64,000 nucleotides of DNA. Source: Streptomyces sp. NBC_01465. GTDB lineage: Bacteria; Actinomycetota; Actinomycetes; Streptomycetales; Streptomycetaceae. The stretch's first letter is position 1. Each line of letters opens with the position of its first letter. Positions 55,878 through 64,000 of the stretch are shown one piece after another. The notes under the pieces were generated by a model, which saw only the letters and a list, made by a program, of their open reading frames with translations, did no database searches and was not told where the DNA came from. The DNA lies in assembly GCF_036227325.1 (NCBI RefSeq), contig NZ_CP109467.1:2480001-2544000 (forward strand), given 5' to 3'. The position numbers and the translations under genes were made by a program.

Positions 55878-57008
55878 ATGACCGACGACACCAATGGCAC
55901 CGGCGACAGCAGCGACAACGTACCGAGCAGGCAGCGCAAACGCTTCCCTGGCATCTCCTCGCGCGCCTACGAGCACCCCGCGGACCGCTCGGCCCTCGTG
56001 GCGCTGCGCAAGCTCACCGGCTTCGACACGGTCTTCAAGGCGCTCAGTGGCCTGCTGCCCGAGCGGAGCCTGCGGCTGCTCTTCCTCTCCGACTCGGTGC
56101 GGGTGAGCGACGCCCAGTTCGCGCACCTCAACCACATGCTGCGGGACGCCTGTTACATCCTGGACCTGGAGAAGGTCCCGCCGATGTACGTCACGCAGAA
56201 CCCGCAGCCCAACGCCATGTGCATCGGTCTGGACGAGCCGATCATCGTGGTCACGACGGGCCTGGTCGAGCTGCTCGACGAGGAGGAGATGCGCGCGGTC
56301 GTCGGCCACGAGGTCGGCCACGCCCTCTCCGGGCACTCGGTGTACCGCACGATCCTGCTGTTCCTCACCAACCTCGCGCTCAAGGTCGCGTGGATCCCCC
56401 TCGGCAATGTCGCGATCATGGCGATCGTGACGGCACTGCGCGAGTGGTTCCGCAAGTCCGAACTCTCCGCGGACCGCGCCGGGCTGCTGGTCGGCCAGGA
56501 CCTCAAGGCGTCGATGCGCGGGCTGATGAAGATCGCCGGCGGCAACCATCTGCACGAGATGAACGTGGACGCGTTCCTGGAGCAGGCCGAGGAGTACGAG
56601 GCGGGCGGCGATCTGCGCGACTCCGTGCTGAAGATCCTCAACGTCCTGCCGCGCACCCACCCCTTCACCACCGTGCGCGCCGCCGAGCTGAAGAAGTGGG
56701 CGGAGAGCCGCGACTTCCAGCGGATCATGGACGGGCACTACCCGCGGCGCGACGCGGACAAGGACACCTCGGTCTCGGACTCCTTCCGCCAGTCGGCGTC
56801 CAGTTACGCCAATGACGTACGCAACTCCAAGGACCCGCTGATGAAGCTGGTCGGCGACATAGCGGGCGGTACGGCGGACATCGGCGGCAAGCTGCGCGGC
56901 AAGTTCACCGGCGGCGGGTCGTCGGGCTCGGCGGGCTCCGCGAAGGACCAGGCCAGGAGCGACGACGACACTACGAATGACGAGGAGCCGGGCTCGGCTG
57001 GGAGCTAG
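55878..57008 (+). CDS. M48 family metallopeptidase
   Basis: A 376-residue zinc metallopeptidase with HEVGHALSGH (H144, E145, H148) and a later third ligand in SELSADRAGLL. A hydrophobic segment (TILLFLTNLALKVAWIPLG) makes one or two membrane spans. The C-terminal 60 residues are Gly/Ser/Asp-rich and disordered. ATG 55878 is preferred over 55863 because a GAGGGGG lies 6 bases upstream. The 3' end overlaps the convergent membrane gene by 38 bases. Confidence 0.88.
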   Translation: MTDDTNGTGDSSDNVPSRQRKRFPGISSRAYEHPADRSALVALRKLTGFDTVFKALSGLLPERSLRLLFLSDSVRVSDAQFAHLNHMLRDACYILDLEKVPPMYVTQNPQPNAMCIGLDEPIIVVTTGLVELLDEEEMRAVVGHEVGHALSGHSVYRTILLFLTNLALKVAWIPLGNVAIMAIVTALREWFRKSELSADRAGLLVGQDLKASMRGLMKIAGGNHLHEMNVDAFLEQAEEYEAGGDLRDSVLKILNVLPRTHPFTTVRAAELKKWAESRDFQRIMDGHYPRRDADKDTSVSDSFRQSASSYANDVRNSKDPLMKLVGDIAGGTADIGGKLRGKFTGGGSSGSAGSAKDQARSDDDTTNDEEPGSAGS

Positions 57009-58059
57009 GTGACAGGGTCCCGCACAGCGAGGCGGTGGCCTGTCCGGTGGCGTAGGGATCGGTGCCCGCCGGTCCCTGGGCCGTCGCCTGCTGGCCCGCG
57101 AGCAGCGGCCTGAGCACGGCGGCCGCATCCGCGGAGCAGGCCTGCGGACCGGCCTGTACGTAGGCGATCTGGAGCTCCGCCCGGTGCTGGCGCAGGTCCT
57201 CCTGGTCGAAGCGGAAGTGCAGTTCGCGGCGGACGGTGAACAGCGAGACGCCTGTCGCGGACCCGGTCCCCGCACCGGCGGGCTGCAGCGCGTAGGTGAA
57301 GGTGTGGTCCGCGACGACCTCCAGCTCCCCCGCGCCCACGTCGGTGTAGCTCAGCGTTCCCTGCACCCGCACTTTGTCGGCGAGCGTCACCTTCGACGGG
57401 TCGAAGCGCACCAGCCAGCCGGTCGCCGCATGACGCCCGTCGTCGGAGGGCGAGGCGAAGCTCTGGTCGAACTGGTCGAACTGGTCCGGGTCGAGCAGCA
57501 TCCGCACCGGACGCACCACGCCGCCGATGAGCACGTCGGGGTCGAGCGAGGACTCCACGATGTAGTCCTTGGCGGTGGTCAGCGCCGTCGTCACCTGGCT
57601 GTCCGCGAAGTGGTCGGTCCGCCGCACCGCGGGCAGATTGACGCCCTCGGCGCCGATCCTGAACTGGGCGGCGGGGCTGCGCGCGAAGAGGTCGGCGGCG
57701 CTGCCGCCCTGCACCGTCTGCTGGGGTGCCAGGGGTATCACCGTCATCCGGGCGGGCTCGGCCTTCGCGGTCTCCGGCGCCTGGTAGGGGTGGCGTACAC
57801 CCATGTAGATCGCCGTACCGAAGGCGATCAGCAGCAGCACCACGAGCAGAGCCGCCTGCTTCGGTCCGCTGCGCAGCGAGAACGCGGAGCGGCTGCGCAC
57901 GGCCCGCGCGTGCTGGCCCATCCGCTCCTGCGCGGAGAACTCCTGCAGCCGGGCAGCGCGGACGAACGATTCGTCGAAGACCACGGACCGGTACTCGTCC
58001 TCGCCACCGCTCGGGAGGCCTTCAGGTGTCCCCTCGGGTGGCTCTCCACGCCCCGTCAT
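56971..58059 (-). CDS. Membrane protein paralogue A (SVVFDESF motif)
   Basis: 362 residues. The N-terminal cytoplasmic part has the motif YRSVVFDESFVRAARLQEFS, shared with the adjacent gene. A transmembrane helix (AALLVVLLLIAFGTAIYMGV, about 68-87) is followed by a large extracytoplasmic domain with beta-rich sequence (residues 100-340). No catalytic motifs. It overlaps the M48 gene convergently by 38 bases and may be a partner of it. Confidence 0.78.
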   Translation of the reverse strand: MTGRGEPPEGTPEGLPSGGEDEYRSVVFDESFVRAARLQEFSAQERMGQHARAVRSRSAFSLRSGPKQAALLVVLLLIAFGTAIYMGVRHPYQAPETAKAEPARMTVIPLAPQQTVQGGSAADLFARSPAAQFRIGAEGVNLPAVRRTDHFADSQVTTALTTAKDYIVESSLDPDVLIGGVVRPVRMLLDPDQFDQFDQSFASPSDDGRHAATGWLVRFDPSKVTLADKVRVQGTLSYTDVGAGELEVVADHTFTYALQPAGAGTGSATGVSLFTVRRELHFRFDQEDLRQHRAELQIAYVQAGPQACSADAAAVLRPLLAGQQATAQGPAGTDPYATGQATASLCGTLSPSSQPSPAPRHS

Positions 58060-58137
58060 ACCTTCAGAGTAGGTCGCGGAACGGGAAGGTAAACGCCCTG
58101 GTACACGACAAGTTCGGACGAGTTCTCACGCCGCTGC

Positions 58138-58689
58138 TCAGGGGGTGCGCGGGACGGCCGAGACCGCGGGCACCGAGTAGTCCGCGGACGCCGAAGGAGC
58201 GGCCGCTCCCGGCGTATCGATACCGCTCGATGCGGGCAGGGGCGGCACCTGGCTGTCACGGCCGGCGGCAGCCCCCCGGTAGACCGCGGCGAAGGCCAGC
58301 GCGACCATCCCCACGCCCAGCACGAGGGCCAGCATCCAGGCGATCGGCCGGTGCCAGCGGGCCGAGCCGCGGTAGGGGCGCAGAGCGCCGCCGTGCCGCC
58401 CGTAGGGACCCGCCTCCGGGGCACCCAGCTCCCCCGTGGTGTACGCGTCGTAGCCGGGGCCGTGGCGGTAGTCGTCGTAGGGGTCGTCGTCGCCGGATAT
58501 CCCGCCCGCGCGCGCCCGCGCCGCCTCGGCCGCGGCGCGCGCCTCGGCGGCTGCCAACAGGCGCTCCACGGCGCTCGGTTCATGTATCGCGGCGGCCCGT
58601 ACGAACTCCTCGTCGAACACCACGGAGGCGAATTCGTCGTCCGCGCCCCCGCGGTCGTCGTCGGGCCTGTTCCCCACGTCGTCCGGCAC
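58138..58689 (-). CDS. Membrane protein paralogue B (SVVFDEEF motif)
   Basis: 183 residues. The N-terminal FASVVFDEEFVRAAAIHEPS matches its neighbour, followed by an Ala/Arg/Glu-rich helix, a Gly/Tyr/Asp-rich linker, a single transmembrane helix (IAWMLALVLGVGMVALAFAA, about 120-139) and a short hydrophilic tail. Truncated relative to paralogue A. Function unknown. Confidence 0.76.
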   Translation of the reverse strand: MPDDVGNRPDDDRGGADDEFASVVFDEEFVRAAAIHEPSAVERLLAAAEARAAAEAARARAGGISGDDDPYDDYRHGPGYDAYTTGELGAPEAGPYGRHGGALRPYRGSARWHRPIAWMLALVLGVGMVALAFAAVYRGAAAGRDSQVPPLPASSGIDTPGAAAPSASADYSVPAVSAVPRTP

Positions 58690-58758
58690 GGATTCAGAGT
58701 AGACCGGGACGGGCGTTTTGGGCAGGGAGAGTACGAACTTGCCCCCCGGGCATGCCCG

Positions 58759-60042
58759 TTACCTGATGTGGCCGTCCCCGGTCACGATGTACTTCGTCGA
58801 GGTCAGCTCGGGCAGCCCCATCGGCCCCCGCGCGTGCAGCTTCTGCGTGGAGATCCCGATCTCCGCCCCGAACCCGAACTGCCCGCCGTCGGTGAACCGT
58901 GTCGAGGCGTTTACCGCGACTGTCGTCGAGTCCACGAGCTGGGTGAAGCGCCGCGCCGCCTGCTGCGAGGTGGTGACGATCGCCTCCGTGTGCCCCGAGG
59001 TCCACAGCCGGATGTGGTGCACGGCCGCCTCCAGCGAGTCGACCACGGCCGCCGCGATGTCGTACGACAGGTACTCGGTCTCCCAGTCCTCGGCGGTGGC
59101 CGCCACCACGGTCGCCTTGGAGCCCTCGGCGTACGGCATGACCCGCTCGTCCGCGTGCACGGTCACCCCCGCCTCGGCCAGCGCGTCCAGCGCCCGCGGC
59201 AGGAACGCTTCGGCGATGTCCTGGTGGACCAGGAGCGTCTCGGCCGCGTTGCAGACCGACGGCCGCTGCGCCTTGGAGTTCACCAGGATCGCGATGGCCA
59301 TGTCGATGTCGGCGGCGGCGTCCACGTACACATGGCAGTTGCCGGTGCCGGTCTCGATGACCGGGACGGTCGACTGCTCGACGACGGTACGGATCAGGGA
59401 GGCGCCCCCGCGCGGAATGAGCACGTCCACCATGCCGCGGGCGCGCATCAACTCCCCCACGGATTCCCGGGATTCACCCGGCACCAGCTGTACGGCGTCG
59501 GCGGGCAGCCCGGAGCCGCCGACGGCGTCGCGCAGCACCCGTACGAGAGCCGTGTTGGAGGCGTACGCGGACGACGAGCCCCGCAGGAGCACCGCGTTGC
59601 CGGACTTCAGGCAGAGCGCCGCCGCGTCGACGGTGACATTGGGCCGGGCCTCGTAGATGATCCCGACGACGCCGAGCGGCACGCGCACCTGGCGCAGGTC
59701 GATGCCGTTGGGCAGCGTGGAGCCGCGCACCACCTCGCCCACCGGGTCGGGCAGCGCCGCCACGTCGCGCACATCGGCCGCGATGGCGCGAATGCGCTCA
59801 GGGGTGAGGGTCAGGCGGTCGACGACCGTCTCGCTGGTCCCCGCGGCCCGCGCCTTCTCGACGTCGGCCGCGTTGGCCTCGACGATCTCGGCGGTCCGCA
59901 CCTCCAGCGCGTCCGCCATCGCCAGCAGGGCGTCGTCCTTGGCGGAGCGCGGAAGCGGCGCGAGGTCGGCCGCGGCGGCGCGGGCGCGGTAGGCGGCCTG
60001 GATGACCGGGGACTGGTCGGAGAGCGGCGAGAGCGAGGTCAT
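58759..60042 (-). CDS. proA: Glutamate-5-semialdehyde dehydrogenase (gamma-glutamyl phosphate reductase)
   Basis: A 427-residue NADPH-dependent reductase of proline synthesis. The catalytic cysteine is C264 ([13 protein letters not shown]) and the characteristic [18 protein letters not shown] and [11 protein letters not shown] segments are present. The start is ATG 60042 ([11 protein letters not shown]). It lies downstream of proB on the same strand, separated by one small gene. Confidence 0.97.
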   Translation of the reverse strand: MTSLSPLSDQSPVIQAAYRARAAAADLAPLPRSAKDDALLAMADALEVRTAEIVEANAADVEKARAAGTSETVVDRLTLTPERIRAIAADVRDVAALPDPVGEVVRGSTLPNGIDLRQVRVPLGVVGIIYEARPNVTVDAAALCLKSGNAVLLRGSSSAYASNTALVRVLRDAVGGSGLPADAVQLVPGESRESVGELMRARGMVDVLIPRGGASLIRTVVEQSTVPVIETGTGNCHVYVDAAADIDMAIAILVNSKAQRPSVCNAAETLLVHQDIAEAFLPRALDALAEAGVTVHADERVMPYAEGSKATVVAATAEDWETEYLSYDIAAAVVDSLEAAVHHIRLWTSGHTEAIVTTSQQAARRFTQLVDSTTVAVNASTRFTDGGQFGFGAEIGISTQKLHARGPMGLPELTSTKYIVTGDGHIR

Positions 60043-60117
60043 GACCGCAGACTAATGCGCCCGCTCCGGCCGTCCGACCGCAATCCCAGCCTCCGAGACA
60101 GTCGCTGGGACAGCCCC

Positions 60118-60474
60118 TCAGAAGGGGTGGACACCGACCGGCGCCGCCGGCGGCGGTCCGTACCCCTCCGCGATCCGCTGGTGGTACGTCTCGCGGTCGA
60201 TGACCTCGAGCCCGACGATCTTCCACGGCGGCAGCTGCGCGGTCTGCCGGTGCTCGCCCCACAACCGCAGCGCGACGGCCGCGGCGTCGTGCAGATCCCG
60301 CGCCTCTTCCCAGTAGCGGATCTCCGCATGATCGCCTGCGTACCGGCTGGTCAGCAGGAACGGGTGGTCGTGCGCGAGCTGTTCGAGGCCGCGCCTGACC
60401 TCCTTGAGCGGCGCCTCCGCACCGGAGACGCTCAGCGTGATGTGCCACAGCTTGGACAGCACTGTGGAATCCAC
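60118..60474 (-). CDS. Conserved small protein between proA and proB
   Basis: 118 residues if started at GTG 60474, where GGGGGGAG lies just upstream; the open frame extends to a TTG at 60657 with a disordered Arg/Pro-rich extension. The core is alpha/beta with DHPFLLTSRYAGDHAEIRYW and DRETYHQRIAEGYG. Function unknown; it sits between proB and proA and may be co-expressed with them. Confidence 0.65.
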   Translation of the reverse strand: MDSTVLSKLWHITLSVSGAEAPLKEVRRGLEQLAHDHPFLLTSRYAGDHAEIRYWEEARDLHDAAAVALRLWGEHRQTAQLPPWKIVGLEVIDRETYHQRIAEGYGPPPAAPVGVHPF

Positions 60475-60732
60475 GGACTCCCCCCGCACGCCCTCGTCGG
60501 GCTCGGACTGCGGGTTCTCGTCGAAGTCGGTCCCCGCACCGACGCTGGTCAGGGTCCGCTCCCCGGCCCCTCGGGGCGGTGACCCCGGGCGCGCTCGTCT
60601 CACCGGCGGCCTCCTGTGCTGCTGCGTCGTGGCGTGTTGCTTCTGCCCCCGAGACAAAGTTGACCAGTCCGACGGGGGTCGCGGGGCGGTTTCCGTAAAG
60701 GTTCCTGTCAGAAGGCTGGACTTTCAGCCGTT

Positions 60733-61860
60733 TCAGGGCTTCAACAGCACCAGATCGTCCCTGTGTACGACTTCGCGCTCGTACGCCGGACCGAGTTCCT
60801 TCGCCAGGTCCCGGGTCGAGCGGCCGAGCAGCTGGGGCAGCTCCTTGGCGTCGAAGTTGACCAGGCCGCGGGCGATCGCCCGTCCCTCGGTGTCGCGCAG
60901 CTCGACGGGGTCGCCGGCGCTGAACTCGCCCTCGACGGCGGCGATTCCGGCCGGCAGCAGCGAGGAGTGCCGCTCGACGACGGCCCGTACCGCCCCGTCG
61001 TCCAAGGTCAGGGCGCCCTGCGGCGTCGAGGCGTGCTGCAGCCAGAGCAGCCGGTCGCCGGAGCGGCGGCCGGTACGCAGGAAGTACGTACCCGTGGAGC
61101 GGCCCGCGAGCGCGTCGCCGGCCTGCGAGGCCGAGGTCAGAACGACCGGGATGCCGGCGGCTGCCGCGATCCGTGCGGCCTCCACCTTGGTGACCATGCC
61201 GCCGGTGCCGACTCCGGCCTTGCCCGCGGCGCCGATGGAGACGTGTGCGATGGATTCGGGGCCCGCGACCTCGTCGATGCGGGTCGTACCGGGTTTGGCC
61301 GGATCGCCGTCGTAGAGACCGTCCACGTCGGAGAGCAGGACCAGCAGGTCGGCGCGGACGAGATGGGCGACGAGGGCGGCGAGACGGTCGTTGTCGCCGA
61401 ACCGGATCTCGTCGGTCGCGACCGTGTCGTTCTCGTTGACGATCGGCAGCGCGCCCATGGCCAGGAGCTGGTCCAGGGTCCGGTAGGCGTTGCGGTAGTG
61501 GGCGCGGCGGCTGGTGTCGTCACTGGTGAGGAGCACCTGGCCGACCCGGACCCCGTACCGCGCGAAGGAGGCGGTGTAGCGGGCGACGAGCAGCCCCTGA
61601 CCGACGCTGGCGGCGGCCTGCTGGCGGGCGAGGTCCTTGGGCCGGCGGGTCAGTCCCAGCGGGGCGAGCCCGGCGGCGATGGCGCCGCTGGAGACCAGCA
61701 GGATCTCCTTCTCGCCGCCGCTGCGGGCCTTCGCGAGTGCGTCGACGAGCGCGTCCACGCGGTCGGCGTCGAGCCCGCCGGACGCGGTGGTGAGGGACGA
61801 GGAGCCGACCTTGACGACGATCCTGCGGGCGTCAGCGACACCCTGCCTTGCGCCTGCCAC
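60733..61860 (-). CDS. proB: Glutamate 5-kinase
   Basis: A 375-residue enzyme, first step of proline synthesis. The amino-acid kinase domain (RRIVVKVGSSSLT, VSSGAIAAGL, VNENDTV, GTGGMVTKVEAA) is followed by a C-terminal PUA domain (about 285-370). GTG 61860 is used. In most Streptomyces the obg gene is close upstream; here a rmlC-like gene and a large transferase come first. Confidence 0.96.
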   Translation of the reverse strand: MAGARQGVADARRIVVKVGSSSLTTASGGLDADRVDALVDALAKARSGGEKEILLVSSGAIAAGLAPLGLTRRPKDLARQQAAASVGQGLLVARYTASFARYGVRVGQVLLTSDDTSRRAHYRNAYRTLDQLLAMGALPIVNENDTVATDEIRFGDNDRLAALVAHLVRADLLVLLSDVDGLYDGDPAKPGTTRIDEVAGPESIAHVSIGAAGKAGVGTGGMVTKVEAARIAAAAGIPVVLTSASQAGDALAGRSTGTYFLRTGRRSGDRLLWLQHASTPQGALTLDDGAVRAVVERHSSLLPAGIAAVEGEFSAGDPVELRDTEGRAIARGLVNFDAKELPQLLGRSTRDLAKELGPAYEREVVHRDDLVLLKP

Positions 61861-61958
61861 CGCGATTGCCCCGTCCCTGCTTGTACGTCCCTGAGTCCCG
61901 GCCAGCAGCGTACGTGAGGCTGCGGGCCGGGTGCTCGGGGTTATCAGAGGGTGGGACG

Positions 61959-62564
61959 TCAGCGGTTGGGACGGTTCTTCAGCTGCGTACGGAAGGACAC
62001 GCAGTCCTCGTACTTCGGCAGCAGCCCCTGCGCCTCGGCCTCGGCGAGGGTCGGCGCCTGCTCGTCCTTCGGCGACAGGAGCGGCTCGATGCCCTCCGGC
62101 CACTCGATGGCCAGGTCGGCGTCGAGCGGATGGAGGCCGTGCTCGCGGGTGGGTGCGTACCCCTCGGAGCAGAGGTAGACGACCGTCGCGTCGTCGGTCA
62201 GCGCGAAGAAGGCGTGACCGAGACCCTCGGAGAGGTAGACCGCGTGGTGGGTCTCGTCGTCGAGGCGGACGATCTCCCACTGCTTGTACGTCGGGGAGCC
62301 GACCCGGATGTCGACGATGACGTCCAGGACCGCGCCGCGCACGCACTTGACGTACTTGGCCTGGCTCGGCGGGACGTCCGCGAAGTGGATGCCGCGCAGG
62401 GTGCCCCGCTTGGAGACCGAGCAGTTGGCCTGGACGAGGTCGAGGTCCTGGCCGGTGGCCTCACGGAAGTCCGCACCGCGGAACCACTCGTGGAAGCTGC
62501 CGCGGTCGTCGGGGAAGACCTTCGGCTCGTGGACCCAGGCGCCTTCGATGGACAGTGCTCGCAT
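61959..62564 (-). CDS. rmlC: dTDP-4-dehydrorhamnose 3,5-epimerase-like protein
   Basis: A 201-residue cupin epimerase of dTDP-sugar (rhamnose or other deoxysugar) synthesis. The catalytic histidine H60 (RGTLRGIHFAD) and conserved KYVKCVRGAVLDVIVDIR and EGLGHAFFALTD segments are visible; the tyrosine region VVYLCSEGYAP follows. No rmlA, rmlB or rmlD is seen in the window. It likely supplies sugars to a wall polymer, together with the upstream transferase. Confidence 0.92.
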   Translation of the reverse strand: MRALSIEGAWVHEPKVFPDDRGSFHEWFRGADFREATGQDLDLVQANCSVSKRGTLRGIHFADVPPSQAKYVKCVRGAVLDVIVDIRVGSPTYKQWEIVRLDDETHHAVYLSEGLGHAFFALTDDATVVYLCSEGYAPTREHGLHPLDADLAIEWPEGIEPLLSPKDEQAPTLAEAEAQGLLPKYEDCVSFRTQLKNRPNR

Positions 62565-62577
62565 GATGTGTCGCGCT

Positions 62578-62607
62578 TTCGTCAGTACGTGATTCGTCAG
62601 TACGTGA
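62578..62607. repeat. Tandem 15-base repeat upstream of rmlC
   Basis: The unit ttcgtcagtacgtga occurs twice in tandem (62578-62592 and 62593-62607), between the rmlC-like start and the stop of the upstream transferase. It could be a regulatory site or a slippage duplication. Confidence 0.7.
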
Positions 62608-62627
62608 ATCGGGGGCGAGTGGGGACG

Positions 62628-64000
62628 CTACTTGGTGAGCGTGCGCTTGACACGCCCAGCCACACGCCGCAGCAGTGAGCGCTTCTTGCGCGCGGCCTTG
62701 CGGGCGGCCTCCGCCTTGGCGGCCTTCGCGGCAGCGGCCGCGGCGGCCTTCGCCTCCTTGGCCGCGGCGTTGACGGCCTCGGTCGTGGTGAGGGCTGCGG
62801 TGCCGTCGGCCGCGACGTCCAGCGCGACGGGCAGGACCGTCCAGCGCGGCTCGCCGCGCTTGGCGGACGGCAGGCCCAGTTCGATGCGCACCTGCCGGCC
62901 CGCGAGACCCTCGGCGGGCAGGGCGGCGGAGAGCTCGGCGCTGTTCCCGCCGGGCGCAAGAGTCGCGTCCGCCTCGACCGCCTTGCCGTCCAACGGGGAC
63001 TTGAACCGCACCTTCACGGCCTCGGTCTCCGCGACCTCCAGCCGGATCGGCAGCGTGATGCGGCCGCCGTCGAGCGTGACGTCCTGCGGGGTGATCTCCC
63101 GGACGTCGCGGTCGAACTTGCTGGTGGAGTGGTCGACGTCGAGCGAGAGGTTGCCGGGTCCCTCGGTCCAGTACGGCAGGACGAGCCGGCGCGGCTCCCC
63201 GCCGAGCGTGCCCCGGCGGGCGGACTCGGCGGCCTCACCGCGTACCGAACCGAGCCGGGTCTCCTTGGTCCAGCCGGAGGCGGTGATACGGATGACCACG
63301 TCCCAGATGCCGTCCCCGAGAGGGACGCCCTTGGCCGCTGTCAGCGGGTCGACCGACGCCTCGGCACGCAGCACGAGCCGGAAGGAGCCGTCGTCGGCGG
63401 TCTGCCGCTCGGGGGTGCAGTCGACGGGCTGGAAGAACTCGGCCGCCGTGGGCCGCTCCCGTACGACGAGATCGACGCGGGCGCTCTTCAGCGAGACGGG
63501 GATGTCGATGCCGAGCGCGGTCAGCGCCTCGAGCCGGTCCTTGCCGTCCTCGTCGCTGCGGAAGGTGAGCGGGGCCGCGTCCTCCGCCTCCCCCGCCTGG
63601 TACTCGGCGGTGAAGGCGATCCGCAGCACGCCGCCGTCCCACTCCAGGCCCTTGAGCCGGCCGGTGGGCCGCACCTGGGCCTCGAAGCGGGCGAGTTCCT
63701 CGACGTCGGCGAGCCGGTCGGCGACGACGAGCGCGGCGACGGCCTGCTGCTGGGGGTTCATCCCGGCCGCGACACCCGGGCCGAAGCGCTCGGTGACGAC
63801 GGAGTGGATCTCGGCGAAGAGCTCCCTGCGGAAGTCCTCGTCGACATTGAGCAGACGCCTTCCGCGCAGCCGCTCGACCATCTCGTTGCGCAGCCAGCGG
63901 CGGTAGAGCTTGTCGCGCAGCGGGCCGGGCTCGGTGTGCCGCTCGACGACGTCGAGGGCCTCGCGGAGGTTCTTGAAGTAGCCGACCGGGTCGAAGCGCT
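62628..64000 (-). CDS. Cell-wall glycopolymer transferase, C-terminal part (5' end outside window)
   Basis: At least 457 residues, open at the window edge. The visible N-terminal part (FDPVGYFKNLREALDVVER, LRGRRLLNVDEDFRREL) resembles the post-catalytic linker of large Streptomyces proteins that combine family-2 glycosyltransferase and glycerophosphotransferase-like domains. A beta-rich accessory domain follows, and the last 60 residues are Ala/Lys/Arg-rich and basic. The catalytic part is outside, so activity cannot be judged. It is followed by the rmlC-like gene, suggesting wall-polymer synthesis. Confidence 0.6.
   Translation of the reverse strand, partial: RFDPVGYFKNLREALDVVERHTEPGPLRDKLYRRWLRNEMVERLRGRRLLNVDEDFRRELFAEIHSVVTERFGPGVAAGMNPQQQAVAALVVADRLADVEELARFEAQVRPTGRLKGLEWDGGVLRIAFTAEYQAGEAEDAAPLTFRSDEDGKDRLEALTALGIDIPVSLKSARVDLVVRERPTAAEFFQPVDCTPERQTADDGSFRLVLRAEASVDPLTAAKGVPLGDGIWDVVIRITASGWTKETRLGSVRGEAAESARRGTLGGEPRRLVLPYWTEGPGNLSLDVDHSTSKFDRDVREITPQDVTLDGGRITLPIRLEVAETEAVKVRFKSPLDGKAVEADATLAPGGNSAELSAALPAEGLAGRQVRIELGLPSAKRGEPRWTVLPVALDVAADGTAALTTTEAVNAAAKEAKAAAAAAAKAAKAEAARKAARKKRSLLRRVAGRVKRTLTK

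Overview
The window is a stretch of very GC-rich chromosome from a Streptomyces or close relative. Evidence for this is the strong G/C bias at third codon positions, frequent GTG starts, a CIRCE element upstream of hrcA, and a conserved Streptomyces core gene order (tricorn protease, rsmE, dnaJ2-hrcA, hemW, lepA, rpsT, holA, comEC-comEA, leuS, rsfS, nadD, proA, proB). No phage, plasmid, CRISPR array or complete insertion sequence is visible. Most of the window is housekeeping chromosome with a few accessory inserts.

Layout. 1-7.1 kb: the end of an MFS-type membrane protein, then a minus-strand block of adenine/adenosine deaminase, RNase Z, a HIT protein, a TPR protein and a 1,079-residue tricorn-type protease. 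7.1-12.8 kb: an NB-ARC-like ATPase and two tandem paralogous LuxR-family ATPase regulators. 12.8-17.6 kb: a lipoprotein, RsmE, a nitronate monooxygenase-like enzyme, DnaJ2 and HrcA with its CIRCE operator. 17.7-20.6 kb: an MBL hydrolase, DUF3097 and HemW. 20.7-27.5 kb: a divergent signalling locus with an RsbW/GAF/RsbU-type phosphatase facing a soluble hybrid histidine kinase (eight HAMP-like units) and a coiled-coil response regulator; it resembles osaC-osaA-osaB. 27.5-36.5 kb: acyl-CoA ligase, two small exported proteins, LepA, S20, HolA, a YceI protein and an arylamine N-acetyltransferase. 36.5-44.7 kb: ComEC/ComEA, DegV, a membrane protein and LeuS, with a leucine leader-peptide attenuator. 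44.9-51.8 kb: a cytochrome b-like membrane protein with a TTA codon, translationally overlapped with a NuoF-ferredoxin fusion, two identical tRNA-Ala(GGC) genes, a GT87-like transferase, two zinc-ribbon microproteins and a DHA2 transporter facing an XRE-type regulator. 51.8-64 kb: phosphoglycerate mutase-like protein, RsfS, an LCP-like protein, NadD, small membrane proteins, an M48 peptidase, two related membrane proteins, ProA, ProB, a RmlC-like epimerase and the end of a large cell-wall-polymer transferase.

How it works together. The core genes cover protein folding and heat-shock control, translation (LeuS, LepA, S20, RsfS, RsmE, RNase Z), replication (HolA), cofactors (NadD, HemW) and proline synthesis. 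The accessory genes add osmotic or stress signalling, redox transfer and wall-glycopolymer assembly (LCP-like protein, RmlC, partial transferase).

The most notable non-coding elements are the leuS attenuator (44647-44733), the CIRCE site (17562-17588), a foldback or MITE-like element between lepA and rpsT (32553-32744), and a family of C-rich/G-rich hairpins at gene ends. The histidine phosphatase apparently starts at CTG in a CTGA overlap with rsfS. Comparisons with named S. coelicolor genes are from memory, not from a search.
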